DNA from: Amoebidium appalachense
Taxonomy: Eukaryota; Ichthyosporea
Reading direction: 5' to 3'
Assembly: GCA_963693365.1 (NCBI GenBank)
Contig: CAVNZM010000008.1
Coordinates: 2,046,001-2,110,000 of the forward strand
DNA: 64,000 nucleotides
The notes under the pieces were generated by a model. The model was not told the DNA's origin. It did not search any database and saw nothing but the letters and a program-made list of their open reading frames with translations. The translations under genes and the position numbers were made by a program. Shown here one piece after another: positions 11,448 to 59,766 of the stretch (position 1 is the first letter of the stretch; the number at the start of each line of letters is the position of its first letter).

Positions 11448-14400
11448 ATGGCCATCACAACAGCCGACGGTGGAAACCCGTGGAGGCCATGGGAGGTCCC
11501 TGCCTCTGCATCTCCAGACTTAGTCACCCACCCCAAACGGTTACCGCACGAAAGTGATAAACCAGAGATACAGTCAGCGCAGAACCAACAACCTCCTACG
11601 CACACATCACTTACCAGCGGCACCAATCATGTGACTTCATGTGTACCTAAACTTCCAATAGCACCACCGCGGTTGGCATTGGCACGGGTACCTTCCGCAC
11701 CGCCCGCGAATGAAAACGCACGGCTACTGGCATCAAGGTCATGGGGAGAGTTGGATGCACAGAGACACGCACAGTCCCACACACCAGTACAGCCGGTGTC
11801 AGCAGGCCCACACAGCCAACCACACACACCGCAGGCGTTTTTTCCACCACCACCAACACCAAGGGCTATCATCGACGATGTTACACAAAAAACGTCACTT
11901 CCGCAAACACGCGACAACACACCCACCGGTTGGACAGCTAGCCCTGATTCCACCTTTCAGAGCCCTGGGCACACTCAGTATTCACGAAGATGGTCGGGAG
12001 ACTTTTCTCATACCCAAACACCACCACCGCAAATGCGCCACCTACCTCATAGTGTGGGTCCGCCCATGCATATGCCACCACCCTACGCATACCCCAACCC
12101 AAACCTAGCGACTCATTATACACACCCACGGACAGCTCTGTCACATTATGCCCCTATTCATCCTGTATACATGGCCCCAGGATTGGTTAAAATGCGACTA
12201 GATGTGATGAATAACGAAGGGGTATCACCTGGTTACCATCGCGGCGGCTATGATATTAACGGTTCGGGCGCAAAACGCAAAAAGCAGCTGCAGCCTATTG
12301 TGCGGACAAATAGACCGTGCCTGCATTGTGGTGTTGTGGCATCGTGTACCTGGAGGTAGGTGTTGGAGTACACTGGTACTCCCGGCTAGCAATGTCTGTT
12401 AGAGAAAGTTTCTGAGCAATTGAATAACTGTTTCAACACTCACTCGAGTGCATAGAGCTTTTGTTTACGGTCATATTCATATATGGTAGTTATATGTTTG
12501 AGCCAAAACTGTACCAATGACGAGCTTCACTAGCAACGTGCTAATTGTGCTCATTAATTAATATTCCCGGTTCAGATGATGTCATGTCTATATTTGCCAC
12601 AGGATTCTATTCTTAGAGTGGTAGTGTGCTTTATTCCCGGATATTCTCAGAATATTTTTAGTTGTGTGAAGCAAGATTTACGTTTAACTGCAATTGGTGT
12701 GTTAAACACGTTTATTTGTGTGCTTTAGTGCAAGTTAACTAGCCACTCAACGTGCACAGTTAACTTTTATATCTTTAACGACTTGTTTTCATTGTGCTCT
12801 CTTTTCGGCCATGCTGTACATGGCCCACCACCAGGGTGCACACGAGGCCACCATGAGGTGGCCAACGACTATATAAAGCAGTGCCTCCCATGTCACAAAC
12901 ATGGGAAGCAGAACGTTTGATTTACACTTTTCTACTGTCGTTTCCAGTGCACAAAACACATAGACTAGTTACCCATCATACACGACACTATGTCTGACAA
13001 CTTACAGTTGCAGCAACTAGTCCAACTACTGGAGCAGAGGTTGGCCTCACAAGATGCAATCATTTCTGACTTACAGAAGGAACAACGTGCACTAGAACTA
13101 GCTTCTATGAACACAATGTCCAACAGGGTTATGGGCCCCTCACGTAATGATTCCATCAAGTTCAAGGTCGACATCCCTCTCTTCACTGGCATTGATAATG
13201 ATTCAGGCACGGACTACCACACATGGGCCGAAACCATGTATGTCCAGCTTTCTGGTGCTGGTCTTCTCCACACCATCGCGCCCAGTACGGAGCACCCGGC
13301 TACCCGTGAACAGGTCGACACTGCCCGTTCCTACCTGTGGCAAGCACTCTCGGTTGACGTGCGTTGTATCCTAGGGTTAACACGCACCACCACACCTGCG
13401 GAGATATGGTCGGCCCTATCTGCCCACTACCTGGAGCAATCTGAGGCCAATCAGTACGACCTTATCGGGCTGTACATGAATTCTACGCCTGAACCTACGG
13501 ACACCGCGACGAAATACGCCATGAAACTCCGCGGCTACGTGCGGCGCCTGGCCGATTACGGCACACAAATTGGTGATGCTCAAGTGCTGACCAAGCTCAC
13601 CAACGACCTCGGCAAGGTGCCTTACTACGAAATGCCTGTAATTGCCTACAAGATGACACCCAAGCCTACCGTGATGGGCCTCCTCCAACAGCTACGGGCA
13701 TATGAGACCAGCCACCCACGTGCACGTGTGACTACCAGCTCCGGGCCGGCCGCCTTCACCACACGGGCTCCTCAACCTGTCATCTGCCACGGCTGCGGCA
13801 AACCAGGCCACATCAAGTCTCAGTGCCCCAACGGCAACGGCCAACACAGCAACTCTGGCAACAACCGTGCCAGCACCTACCCCAAGGGTTCCTGCGTCAA
13901 CCACCCACTGTCTACCAGTCACACTACCGCCATGTGCAAGGGGGGCAACCGTGCCAACGGCCGCAAACCTAAGGGTGGTCCCCTCCCGCCTGGGTCCTGC
14001 ATCAACCACCCTGCCTCTACTACCCACACTACGGCACAGTGCAAGGGGGGGGCTGCCGCTCCCCGGGCTTTCCTCATGTCTAGCAACGACTGTGGCACCA
14101 ACAAGGTGCTCCTCGACTCTGGAGCCACTGACCATGTGTGCCCCCGGCCCGATGTGTTCATCAACATGCGTGCGGCGCCTTACTCCACGGTCCAAGTAGC
14201 CGACAAGGGTGCATGTGCAGTGCTTGGGGTGGGCGACGTGTTCTTTTCCAGCACCATCGACGGCGTTACTGCGGTGCATCAGCTGACGGATGTACTCTAC
14301 GTGCCCTCCATCCCCGACACTCTCATCAGTGTGTTCACGGCAACTACCAACGGTGTTTTACCCCGCTTTGACACCCGCGGCGGCGTTAAGTTGTGCTACG

Positions 14401-17400
14401 GCGATCAAATTCTGGCCACCGGCTCGGCTGTCGGCACCAAGCTGTACCACATGGCGGTGTCTCTTCTGCGCGCGGACACAACCCCGGACGCCCAAACCAC
14501 CACTGCTCCGCGTATCCTCAAGGTTACTGCCGACCTCAACACGTGGCACTACCGTCTGGGCCATGCTGGCATTGACGCTGTACGCTCGGTCATCAAGTCT
14601 GCAGGCCTGTTGGTGGGTGGCGGTGCCAAGTCTCCGGGTGTGTGTGAGCCCTGTGCCCTCGGCAAAGCCCACCGTGTTGCCTTCTCCGAATCAACTAGCC
14701 AAGCTCCCCGGGTCCTAGCCAAGGTTCACAGCGACATCAGCGGCCCCTTCCCTCCCGCGATCGGTGGTGCTCAGTACTTGGCGACGTTCCACGACGAATT
14801 CACCGGCCACACCACGGCCGTGCCCCTCGTCAAGAAGTCGGACACACTGGCTGCATATGTGACGTACCACAAGGCGGCGGTTACCCAACACGGTGTTCCC
14901 ATGCAGGTGTTTCAGTCCGACGGGGGGGGCGAGTACATGGGCACGGCCCGGGCCTTCGGGGACTACAACCGTGAGCATGGCATTCGCCATCAGATCACTA
15001 CCACCGGCTCTCCTCAACAGAATGGGACTGCCGAACGACTGAACCGGACCCTCCTCGACATGGTTCGGGCACTCCTGCAGCAGTCCGGCCTTCCGGTGGG
15101 ATTCTGGGCCGAGGCAGCTGTGACCGCGGCTTTTATACGCAACATGCTCCCGTCGCGAGCCACCGGCAGCCAATCGTCTCCCGCCCTGCTGTGGACCGGC
15201 ATTCCTCCCGACTACAGCCGGCTCCGTGTCTGGGGCTCTCCCTGCTACGTCCATCAACAGGATACACCGAAACTGGCGCCTCGTGCCGTCAAGGGCATCT
15301 TCGTGGGCTACCCTCCTAACATCAAGGGCTACAAGGTCTGGATTCCAGCAGCACACAAGATGACCGTCAGCCGTGACGTGCAGTTCGACGAGGCTGCTAT
15401 TCTGCACCCCCTCCGTGATGTCCCATCTGATTGGTCGACCGCACCGGCAATTCATCATTTTTTGGAGTCATCTGATTCGTCAAATCAGCCAGCCAATCAC
15501 ATCGTCCGGAATGATCAGCAATCTGATTCGTCTCGTCTGTCAGCCAATGGGACAGCGCCGAGTGATCAATTGGACATTCCGATCCTGCCCGAGCCTGCAC
15601 ATCGGCTCCCCCGGACGACCCGTAGTGGCGCTGTGTACAACGACCAACGTCGAGGCCCGACTGCCAACGTGGCTGCTGCTACGGCCCCCCTTGCCCCCCA
15701 GGCTACGGCTCCTGCATCAACACCCATCAAGGCTTCCACCATTGTTGTCCCCAAGACTGTCCGGGCTGCACTCAAGAGTCCCCAGCGTCTGAAATGGGAG
15801 GAGGCTGCACACCGTGAGCTCAAGGCCCTGGAAGACAACGGCACCTTCACCCTTGTGCCCCGTCCAGAGGATGGCTCCACTGTCATTCCGGTCGGCTGGG
15901 TCTTTACGGTCAAGCAGGACAACGTCGGCAACGTCACTGCTTTCAAGGCCCGGCTTGTGGCCCGGGGCAACTACCAGCAGCCTGGCCAGGACTATTTCGT
16001 CACCGAGTCACCTGTGGCTGCGCTGGCTACCATCCGGCTGGTTTTGGCTACCTCCGTGGCCCAAGGTCTGCCTCTGCGCCACATCGACGTCAACACAGCA
16101 TTCCTCAACGGCACCGTCAACGAGACCATCTACATTGAGCAGCCCCCTGGCTTCGTCAACCCCTCGGCCCCCCATGCTGTCGGCTTGCTCCACAAGGCGC
16201 TCTACGGCCTAAAACAGGCACCGCGCCAGTGGTATGAGGCCCTCCGTGACCATCTCCTCGACCAAGGCTTCATTGTGAGTGCTGCTGACCCGTGCCTGTT
16301 CATCAAGAATGCCGGGACCCCAACGTTTATTGCCCTTGCTGCCTACGTGGATGACTTCACCGTGACGGCCGCCACTGATGCGCTCATCGACGATTTTTTC
16401 ACCAAGCTGGATGCTCGTTTCTCTGCCAAGGACCTGGGTCGTCCTACCCTGCTCATCGGGCACACTCTTACCTGGCTGGAGGACGGGTCTCTGCGTCTGG
16501 GCCATCGTCAACACATCATCGACTTGGCTGCCCGTTTTCGTCTCACCCACATGTCCGGCACCAAGACCCCCATCGTCCCGGGCCAGGCCAGTGAAAGCAA
16601 CAAGACCCCAGCCTACAGCAAGAAGGAGGACTATGCCAGCCTGGTCGGTGCCCTGCTGTGGATTGCGCGTACCACCCGCCCCGACATTTCCCAGGCTCTG
16701 GGAGTCCTTACTCGACACATTCATGCGCCCACCGTCACCCACTGGACTATGGCTACCAGAGTTGTAAGCTACCTGCTGGCCACCATCGACCTGGGTATTG
16801 TCTACCGTCCCGGCCCCCCCAACCTTGTTGGCTACTCCGACTCCGACTACGCCGAGGACCGCGACACCCGGCGCTCCACCACGGGCTATGTCTTCTTCAT
16901 CAACTCCTCCCCTGTGTCCTGGGTGTCTCGGCTCCAGTCCATCACCACCCACAGCTCCACTGAGGCTGAATTTGTGGCCATGTCTGCTGCTACGAACGAG
17001 GCCCTATGGCTCAACTATGTGATGGACGACCTGGGCCTTAATCCTATCAATGAGCCCACCCCGGTGCCCATCCATGGGGACAATGAGTCTGCCCGGGCCC
17101 TGCTGGACACCCTGGGGGTTAAGCCCAAGACCAAGCACATCGACGTCCGCTACTGCTCCGTCAAGGAACATCACCTGCTGGGCAACATCACTGTGGTCCC
17201 GGTGGCTTCTGCTGACAACAAGGCCGACATGTTCACCAAGGCCCTGTCTGCCTCTTTCTTCACCAAGGCCGTGGGGATGCTCAACATGTGCTGAGCACCC
17301 GTCATCAACCAACTGCGCCCTCATACTTCAGGGGGGGGGAGAGAGTTGCATCCGACTGTGCAACTACGTGTACCATACTAAAATTGAGTAGGGGAATCTT

Positions 17401-18255
17401 TATTGTCTGTATTTTGTGCACCTGAAGCACTCGAGCTCAGTTGCATTAATTCATACCACAATTATCCAATTGAGTAGGGGTGTTGGAGTACACTGGTACT
17501 CCCGGCTAGCAATGTCTGTTAGAGAAAGTTTCTGAGCAATTGAATAACTGTTTCAACACTCACTCGAGTGCATAGAGCTTTTGTTTACGGTCATATTCAT
17601 ATATGGTAGTTATATGTTTGAGCCAAAACTGTACCAATGACGAGCTTCACTAGCAACGTGCTAATTGTGCTCATTAATTAATATTCCCGGTTCAGATGAT
17701 GTCATGTCTATATTTGCCACAGGATTCTATTCTTAGAGTGGTAGTGTGCTTTATTCCCGGATATTCTCAGAATATTTTTAGTTGTGTGAAGCAAGATTTA
17801 CGTTTAACTGCAATTGGTGTGTTAAACACGTTTATTTGTGTGCTTTAGTGCAAGTTAACTAGCCACTCAACGTGCACAGTTAACTTTTATATCTTTAACG
17901 ACTTGTTTTCATTGTGCTCTCTTTTCGGCCATGCTGTACATGGCCCACCACCAGGGTGCACACGAGGCCACCATGAGGTGGCCAACGACTATATAAAGCA
18001 GTGCCTCCCATGTCACAAACATGGGAAGCAGAACGTTTGATTTACACTTTTCTACTGTCGTTTCCAGTGCACAAAACACATAGACTAGTTACCCATCATA
18101 CACGACACTATGTCTGACAACTTACAGTTGCAGCAACTAGTCCAACTACTGGAGCAGAGGTTGGCCTCACAAGATGCAATCATTTCTGACTTACAGAAGG
18201 AACAACGTGCACTAGAACTAGCTTCTATGAACACAATGTCCAACAGTAGGGCCGC

Positions 18256-18321
<66 letters not shown>

Positions 18322-18809
18322 ACCCCGTTAAGGAACCGATTGGAATAACACTTGGTTCCGGACTTATTTCCTAATGAAACCTGGGTTATTCCGGGGTCCG
18401 AGTCCACTTAGTGGTGGTATTTAGGATTATTCCGGTTTTGTGTGGAAAGCATTGTATCTACACACACGTATTCACGAGACCTACCTTCCTTTTCCACACA
18501 ACTATCAGAGAGGCATTGTCCATGACTCGTCTGCTATTGGCAGGGGTACTTGAGATTATTGTTTTTATTCTTGTGTTGATTTAGCTACATACACACACAC
18601 ACATGCTCCATGTCATTGTCCACATACCCGTGGAATGGTTTCGGGTGTGTGCTTAACACAGGCGCAGTTCCTATCACTTCCTCTTTCTTTTAGCCATATC
18701 TTTGCGTGAGTTGCTCGCTCGCGACACATAGCCAATCATTCTCTTATGTGTCGTCAGAACGAACTAACTTAGCGCGTGTTCGTGTGTAGATGCGAGTATG
18801 CCCGGGAAA

Positions 18810-18853
<44 letters not shown>

Positions 18854-19351
18854 TAGGGGGGGGAGGGGGGGGGGGGGGAGAAAGGGGGTGCAGGTGGTGA
18901 TGGTGGTGGTGGTGGGGGGGGGGGGGGGGGGGGGAACAGGAATGTGTTGACAGCTCTTTTCCCGCATACAGGCCTGGGCCTATGGGTAGCGGAACATTGT
19001 GCAACACTTGCGGGTGAGTCCCCAACACAATCCCCCCCTCCCCCCCCCTTCTCCCCGGCCCCTCCCTCCCTTCCCTCCCCTTCCCCCTTCCCCCCCTCCC
19101 CACCCCTCTCCCCCCCCCCCACCCCCTCTAACTCCACTCCTGATAAGGCTGACTGACGTAAGTTACTCCAACCAATCACTTCAAGTTGATTCCTATCTCC
19201 CCCCCCCCCCCCCCCCCCCCCCCCCTTACACCCCATTAAATAAGGGAAGGAGGGCGAGAATGGAAAAAGGGAAAGGGAATAATATACACAGAAAGGGCTT
19301 CCCGGGCTGAAAAAAATGACCGGGGGGCGGGGGGGTGTGGGGTGGGGGGGT

Positions 19352-19385
<34 letters not shown>

Positions 19386-20084
19386 GGATAAATAGGCCCT
19401 CGGGTTGAGGTAGTTACTGTTCGGCATGATGGGCAATCTACCATGGATCGGAGTACGGTAAGTGGAAACATGTAGTTAAAGAGAACCATGGAGGCCTAGG
19501 GTGTAAAGCCCATTGAGTTCTTAAAAGAGGTGTAAAGATAGGGTCACGTGAGTGCTCGAGAGAGGCCCCGTGGTGTGTGTGTTGTGTGCGAGGGGGGGAA
19601 GAGGGGGGGGGGAGGGGGGGTGGGGGGAGGGGGGATGTGGGCACAAAGGTGGCCAGAGCAGCCACGTGTGAAAAGGCGTCTACACAGCTCTATGTAGTGA
19701 TCTCCCCCCTCCCTCCCTCCCTCCGCATCCCCTCACCAGTCCTCCCCCCCCCCCCCCCCCCCCCTGGCGCCCCAAAACCTCACACCGCTGCCTATGCCCA
19801 AAACCTCACACCGCTGCCTATAGTACCTCAACAGCTATCGGCGCCCTAAAGCTTCTTCCCCTGCCCATCTCGAGTACCCCTTTTTATGTTATCCTTTATC
19901 CTTGGCATGCACACACACCGACACGACACATCCCCCCCTCCCCCTCCCCCCCCCCCCCCAACTTTTTTTTTTTTTTTTTTTTTTTTGCAGCTACTACTAC
20001 CGGCGGCACGGCAAGCTTCTGGCCAAGAGGCAGTTAAGTGCTGTCAGCCGGGGGGAGGGGGGTGATGCAGGAAGCAACTGTTGA
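11448..20084 (+). CDS. GATA-type zinc-finger transcription factor (three coding exons)
   Basis: Exons are 11448-12355, 18972-19013 and 19991-20084: 908+42+94 nt = 348 codons with TGA stop, so 347 aa. Phases 2 and 2 match at both junctions. Residues 1-275 are low-complexity and rich in Pro, His, Ser and Thr, as in many activation regions. A basic patch (AKRKKQ) precedes the finger. The finger reads CLHCGVVASCTWR, then PGPMGSGTLCNTCG, then YYYRRHGKLLAKR. Spacing matches the GATA class (C-x2-C-x18-C-x2-C, Trp-Arg after the first pair, CNxC, Y-x-x-H-G). It should bind WGATAR in the nucleus. Start: first ATG after an in-frame stop in the spliced leader, context AAAATGG. Intron 1 carries a copia element; both introns have long C-tracts near the donor. 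Only one finger is seen. Confidence 0.85.
12356..12360 (+). other. Target-site duplication, left copy, and splice donor of GATA intron 1
   Basis: GTAGG directly precedes the 5' LTR and recurs at 18246-18250 after the 3' LTR. The pre-insertion sequence would read TGGAG|GTAGGGCCGCCC, so these bases are the first five of GATA intron 1. Insertion leaves GTAGG followed by the LTR's T, a good donor (GTAGGT). Confidence 0.8.
12361..13125 (+). repeat. 5' LTR of copia copy 1
   Basis: 765 bp, begins TGTTGGA and ends TCCAACA (7-bp terminal inverted repeat). It contains TATATAAA at 12870-12877 and, unusually, the gag start codon at 12990, so the last 136 bases of the LTR are coding. An early hairpin is GGAGTAC...GTACTCC just inside the left end. 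Confidence 0.95.
12870..12877 (+). promoter_or_regulatory. LTR TATA box
   Basis: TATATAAA, 113 nt upstream of the gag ATG. It should place transcription start near 12895-12905, overlapping a perfect 8-bp-stem hairpin (TCCCATGT, 5-nt loop, ACATGGGA; 12886-12906). The same box recurs in the 3' LTR at 17990-17997. Confidence 0.7.
12990..17294 (+). CDS. Gag-Pol polyprotein of copia copy 1
   Basis: One frame of 1434 aa encodes the whole replication machinery. Gag: coiled N-terminus (residues 1-45 encoded within the LTR), a CCHC knuckle CHGCGKPGHIKSQC near residue 265, then two repeats of C-x2-H-x5-H-x4-C (CVNHPLSTSHTTAMC, CINHPASTTHTTAQC). Protease: LLDSGATDHVC near residue 375. Integrase: H-H-C-C zinc region (WHYRLGHAG...CEPC), then VHSDISGPF, QSDGGGEY and NGTAERLNRTL, giving the D, D, E triad. 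Reverse transcriptase: AFLNGTVNETIYIEQPPGF, LYGLKQAPRQWYEAL and the YVDD catalytic box (16343-16354). RNase H: YSDSDYAEDRDTRRSTTGY and STEAEFVA. No frameshift separates gag from pol. All key residues are present, so it may be active. Confidence 0.95.
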   Translation: MSDNLQLQQLVQLLEQRLASQDAIISDLQKEQRALELASMNTMSNRVMGPSRNDSIKFKVDIPLFTGIDNDSGTDYHTWAETMYVQLSGAGLLHTIAPSTEHPATREQVDTARSYLWQALSVDVRCILGLTRTTTPAEIWSALSAHYLEQSEANQYDLIGLYMNSTPEPTDTATKYAMKLRGYVRRLADYGTQIGDAQVLTKLTNDLGKVPYYEMPVIAYKMTPKPTVMGLLQQLRAYETSHPRARVTTSSGPAAFTTRAPQPVICHGCGKPGHIKSQCPNGNGQHSNSGNNRASTYPKGSCVNHPLSTSHTTAMCKGGNRANGRKPKGGPLPPGSCINHPASTTHTTAQCKGGAAAPRAFLMSSNDCGTNKVLLDSGATDHVCPRPDVFINMRAAPYSTVQVADKGACAVLGVGDVFFSSTIDGVTAVHQLTDVLYVPSIPDTLISVFTATTNGVLPRFDTRGGVKLCYGDQILATGSAVGTKLYHMAVSLLRADTTPDAQTTTAPRILKVTADLNTWHYRLGHAGIDAVRSVIKSAGLLVGGGAKSPGVCEPCALGKAHRVAFSESTSQAPRVLAKVHSDISGPFPPAIGGAQYLATFHDEFTGHTTAVPLVKKSDTLAAYVTYHKAAVTQHGVPMQVFQSDGGGEYMGTARAFGDYNREHGIRHQITTTGSPQQNGTAERLNRTLLDMVRALLQQSGLPVGFWAEAAVTAAFIRNMLPSRATGSQSSPALLWTGIPPDYSRLRVWGSPCYVHQQDTPKLAPRAVKGIFVGYPPNIKGYKVWIPAAHKMTVSRDVQFDEAAILHPLRDVPSDWSTAPAIHHFLESSDSSNQPANHIVRNDQQSDSSRLSANGTAPSDQLDIPILPEPAHRLPRTTRSGAVYNDQRRGPTANVAAATAPLAPQATAPASTPIKASTIVVPKTVRAALKSPQRLKWEEAAHRELKALEDNGTFTLVPRPEDGSTVIPVGWVFTVKQDNVGNVTAFKARLVARGNYQQPGQDYFVTESPVAALATIRLVLATSVAQGLPLRHIDVNTAFLNGTVNETIYIEQPPGFVNPSAPHAVGLLHKALYGLKQAPRQWYEALRDHLLDQGFIVSAADPCLFIKNAGTPTFIALAAYVDDFTVTAATDALIDDFFTKLDARFSAKDLGRPTLLIGHTLTWLEDGSLRLGHRQHIIDLAARFRLTHMSGTKTPIVPGQASESNKTPAYSKKEDYASLVGALLWIARTTRPDISQALGVLTRHIHAPTVTHWTMATRVVSYLLATIDLGIVYRPGPPNLVGYSDSDYAEDRDTRRSTTGYVFFINSSPVSWVSRLQSITTHSSTEAEFVAMSAATNEALWLNYVMDDLGLNPINEPTPVPIHGDNESARALLDTLGVKPKTKHIDVRYCSVKEHHLLGNITVVPVASADNKADMFTKALSASFFTKAVGMLNMC
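13126..13138 (+). other. Primer-binding site, tRNA-iMet anticodon-arm type
   Basis: GGGTTATGGGCCC begins directly after the LTR's terminal CA. It is complementary to the anticodon arm of eukaryotic initiator tRNA-Met (GGGCCCATAACCC), the internal priming mode known from Drosophila copia. Here it lies inside the gag coding frame (Arg-Val-Met-Gly-Pro). Confidence 0.8.
17469..17480 (+). other. Polypurine tract before the 3' LTR
   Basis: ATTGAGTAGGGG directly abuts the 3' LTR and is the likely plus-strand primer (purine part GAGTAGGGG broken by one T). The same 12-mer occurs at 17383-17394, and a longer purine run (AGGGGGGGGAGAGAG) lies at 17330-17345. Confidence 0.55.
17481..18245 (+). repeat. 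3' LTR of copia copy 1
   Basis: 765 bp, apparently identical to the 5' LTR. It carries its own TATA box and gag ATG (18110) followed by 45 codons, so transcripts starting here would begin a truncated Gag. The sequence after its end is GTAGGG, the original GATA splice donor. Confidence 0.95.
18246..18971 (+). other. Remainder of GATA intron 1 downstream of the insertion
   Basis: Right target-site duplication GTAGG (18246-18250), a run of about 28 C then about 39 A (to 18320), ordinary sequence to 18800, then G-tracts (18811-18852, 18862-18878, 18914-18934), ending CCCGCATACAG. No gene is seen. Confidence 0.7.
19014..19990 (+). other. GATA intron 2
   Basis: Donor GTGAGTCCCC is followed at once by C-rich tracts (19032-19130). 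The intron also holds a C-tract (19201-19225), a G-tract (19342-19384) and a direct repeat of AAAACCTCACACCGCTGCCTA (19783 and 19800 regions), and ends with a C14 and T22 tract plus GCAG. Confidence 0.7.
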
Positions 20085-56325
<36,241 letters not shown>

Positions 56326-56327
56326 GG

Positions 56328-56520
56328 CTGCAAATCAAAGCGGCTTTACTGAGTTCAAAAGCAGTAAGAAGGTTGGGTTTGTGCCTTCGTTTGCAAAAAT
56401 AAGCGTGTGGCTGGACAAAATTGAGGGATGGGGGAGGAAACTCAGACGCACCATGCACTTATGGGACGGTCATGTAAAGAATCTTGCAGAATCTCAGAAA
56501 GGTTTTGCCTGGATGCTTAC
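56328..56520 (-). other. 5'UTR intron of the receptor kinase gene
   Basis: On the minus strand TGCAG|GTAAGC (donor at 56520) and TTTGATTTGCAG (acceptor at 56328) define a 193-bp intron that ends 2 nt before the start codon. Both sites are strong; the leader exon would extend upstream from 56521. Confidence 0.6.
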
Positions 56521-58814
<2,294 letters not shown>

Positions 58815-59579
58815 TGTTGGACATTGTGTTCATAGAAGCTAGTTCTAGTGCACGTTGTTCCTTCTGTAAGTCAGAAATGATTGCATCTTGTGAGGCCAAC
58901 CTCTGCTCCAGTAGTTGGACTAGTTGCTGCAACTGTAAGTTGTCAGACATAGTGTCGTGTATGATGGGTAACTAGTCTATGTGTTTTGTGCACTGGAAAC
59001 GACAGTAGAAAAGTGTAAATCAAACGTTCTGCTTCCCATGTTTGTGACATGGGAGGCACTGCTTTATATAGTCGTTGGCCACCTCATGGTGGCCTCGTGT
59101 GCACCCTGGTGGTGGGCCATGTACAGCATGGCCGAAAAGAGAGCACAATGAAAACAAGTCGTTAAAGATATAAAAGTTAACTGTGCACGTTGAGTGGCTA
59201 GTTAACTTGCACTAAAGCACACAAATAAACGTGTTTAACACACCAATTGCAGTTAAACGTAAATCTTGCTTCACACAACTAAAAATATTCTGAGAATATC
59301 CGGGAATAAAGCACACTACCACTCTAAGAATAGAATCCTGTGGCAAATATAGACATGACATCATCTGAACCGGGAATATTAATTAATGAGCACAATTAGC
59401 ACGTTGCTAGTGAAGCTCGTCATTGGTACAGTTTTGGCTCAAACATATAACTACCATATATGAATATGACCGTAAACAAAAGCTCTATGCACTCGAGTGA
59501 GTGTTGAAACAGTTATTCAATTGCTCAGAAACTTTCTCTAACAGACATTGCTAGCCGGGAGTACCAGTGTACTCCAACA
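58815..59579 (-). repeat. 3' LTR of copia copy 2
   Basis: 765 bp, same TGTTGGA...TCCAACA ends. It directly abuts a G14 run at 58801-58814 on the plus strand, which is poly(C) just downstream of the element in element sense. Confidence 0.95.
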
Positions 59580-59766
59580 CCCCTACTCAATTGGATAATT
59601 GTGGTATGAATTAATGCAACTGAGCTCGAGTGCTTCAGGTGCACAAAATACAGACAATAAAGATTCCCCTACTCAATTTTAGTATGGTACACGTAGTTGC
59701 ACAGTCGGATGCAACTCTCTCCCCCCCCCCTGAAGTATGAGGGCGCAGTTGGTTGATGACGGGTGC

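Larger units (their letters stand above)
12361..18245 (+). mobile_element. Ty1/copia LTR retrotransposon, copy 1 (structurally complete)
   Basis: The 5885-bp element has two 765-bp LTRs (12361-13125, 17481-18245) that look identical, ends TGTTGGA...TCCAACA, 5-bp duplication GTAGG, an initiator-tRNA-type primer-binding site, a 3' purine tract and one uninterrupted 1434-codon gag-pol frame in the order gag, protease, integrase, reverse transcriptase, RNase H (copia order). Identical LTRs imply very recent insertion. It lies in sense orientation inside intron 1 of the GATA gene. A second copy occupies 58815-64000 on the opposite strand. Confidence 0.95.

Noticed and set aside
13005-17391. Many smaller frames overlapping gag-pol on both strands
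   Set aside because: Shadows of a GC-rich coding sequence; the 1434-codon frame contains all conserved motifs.
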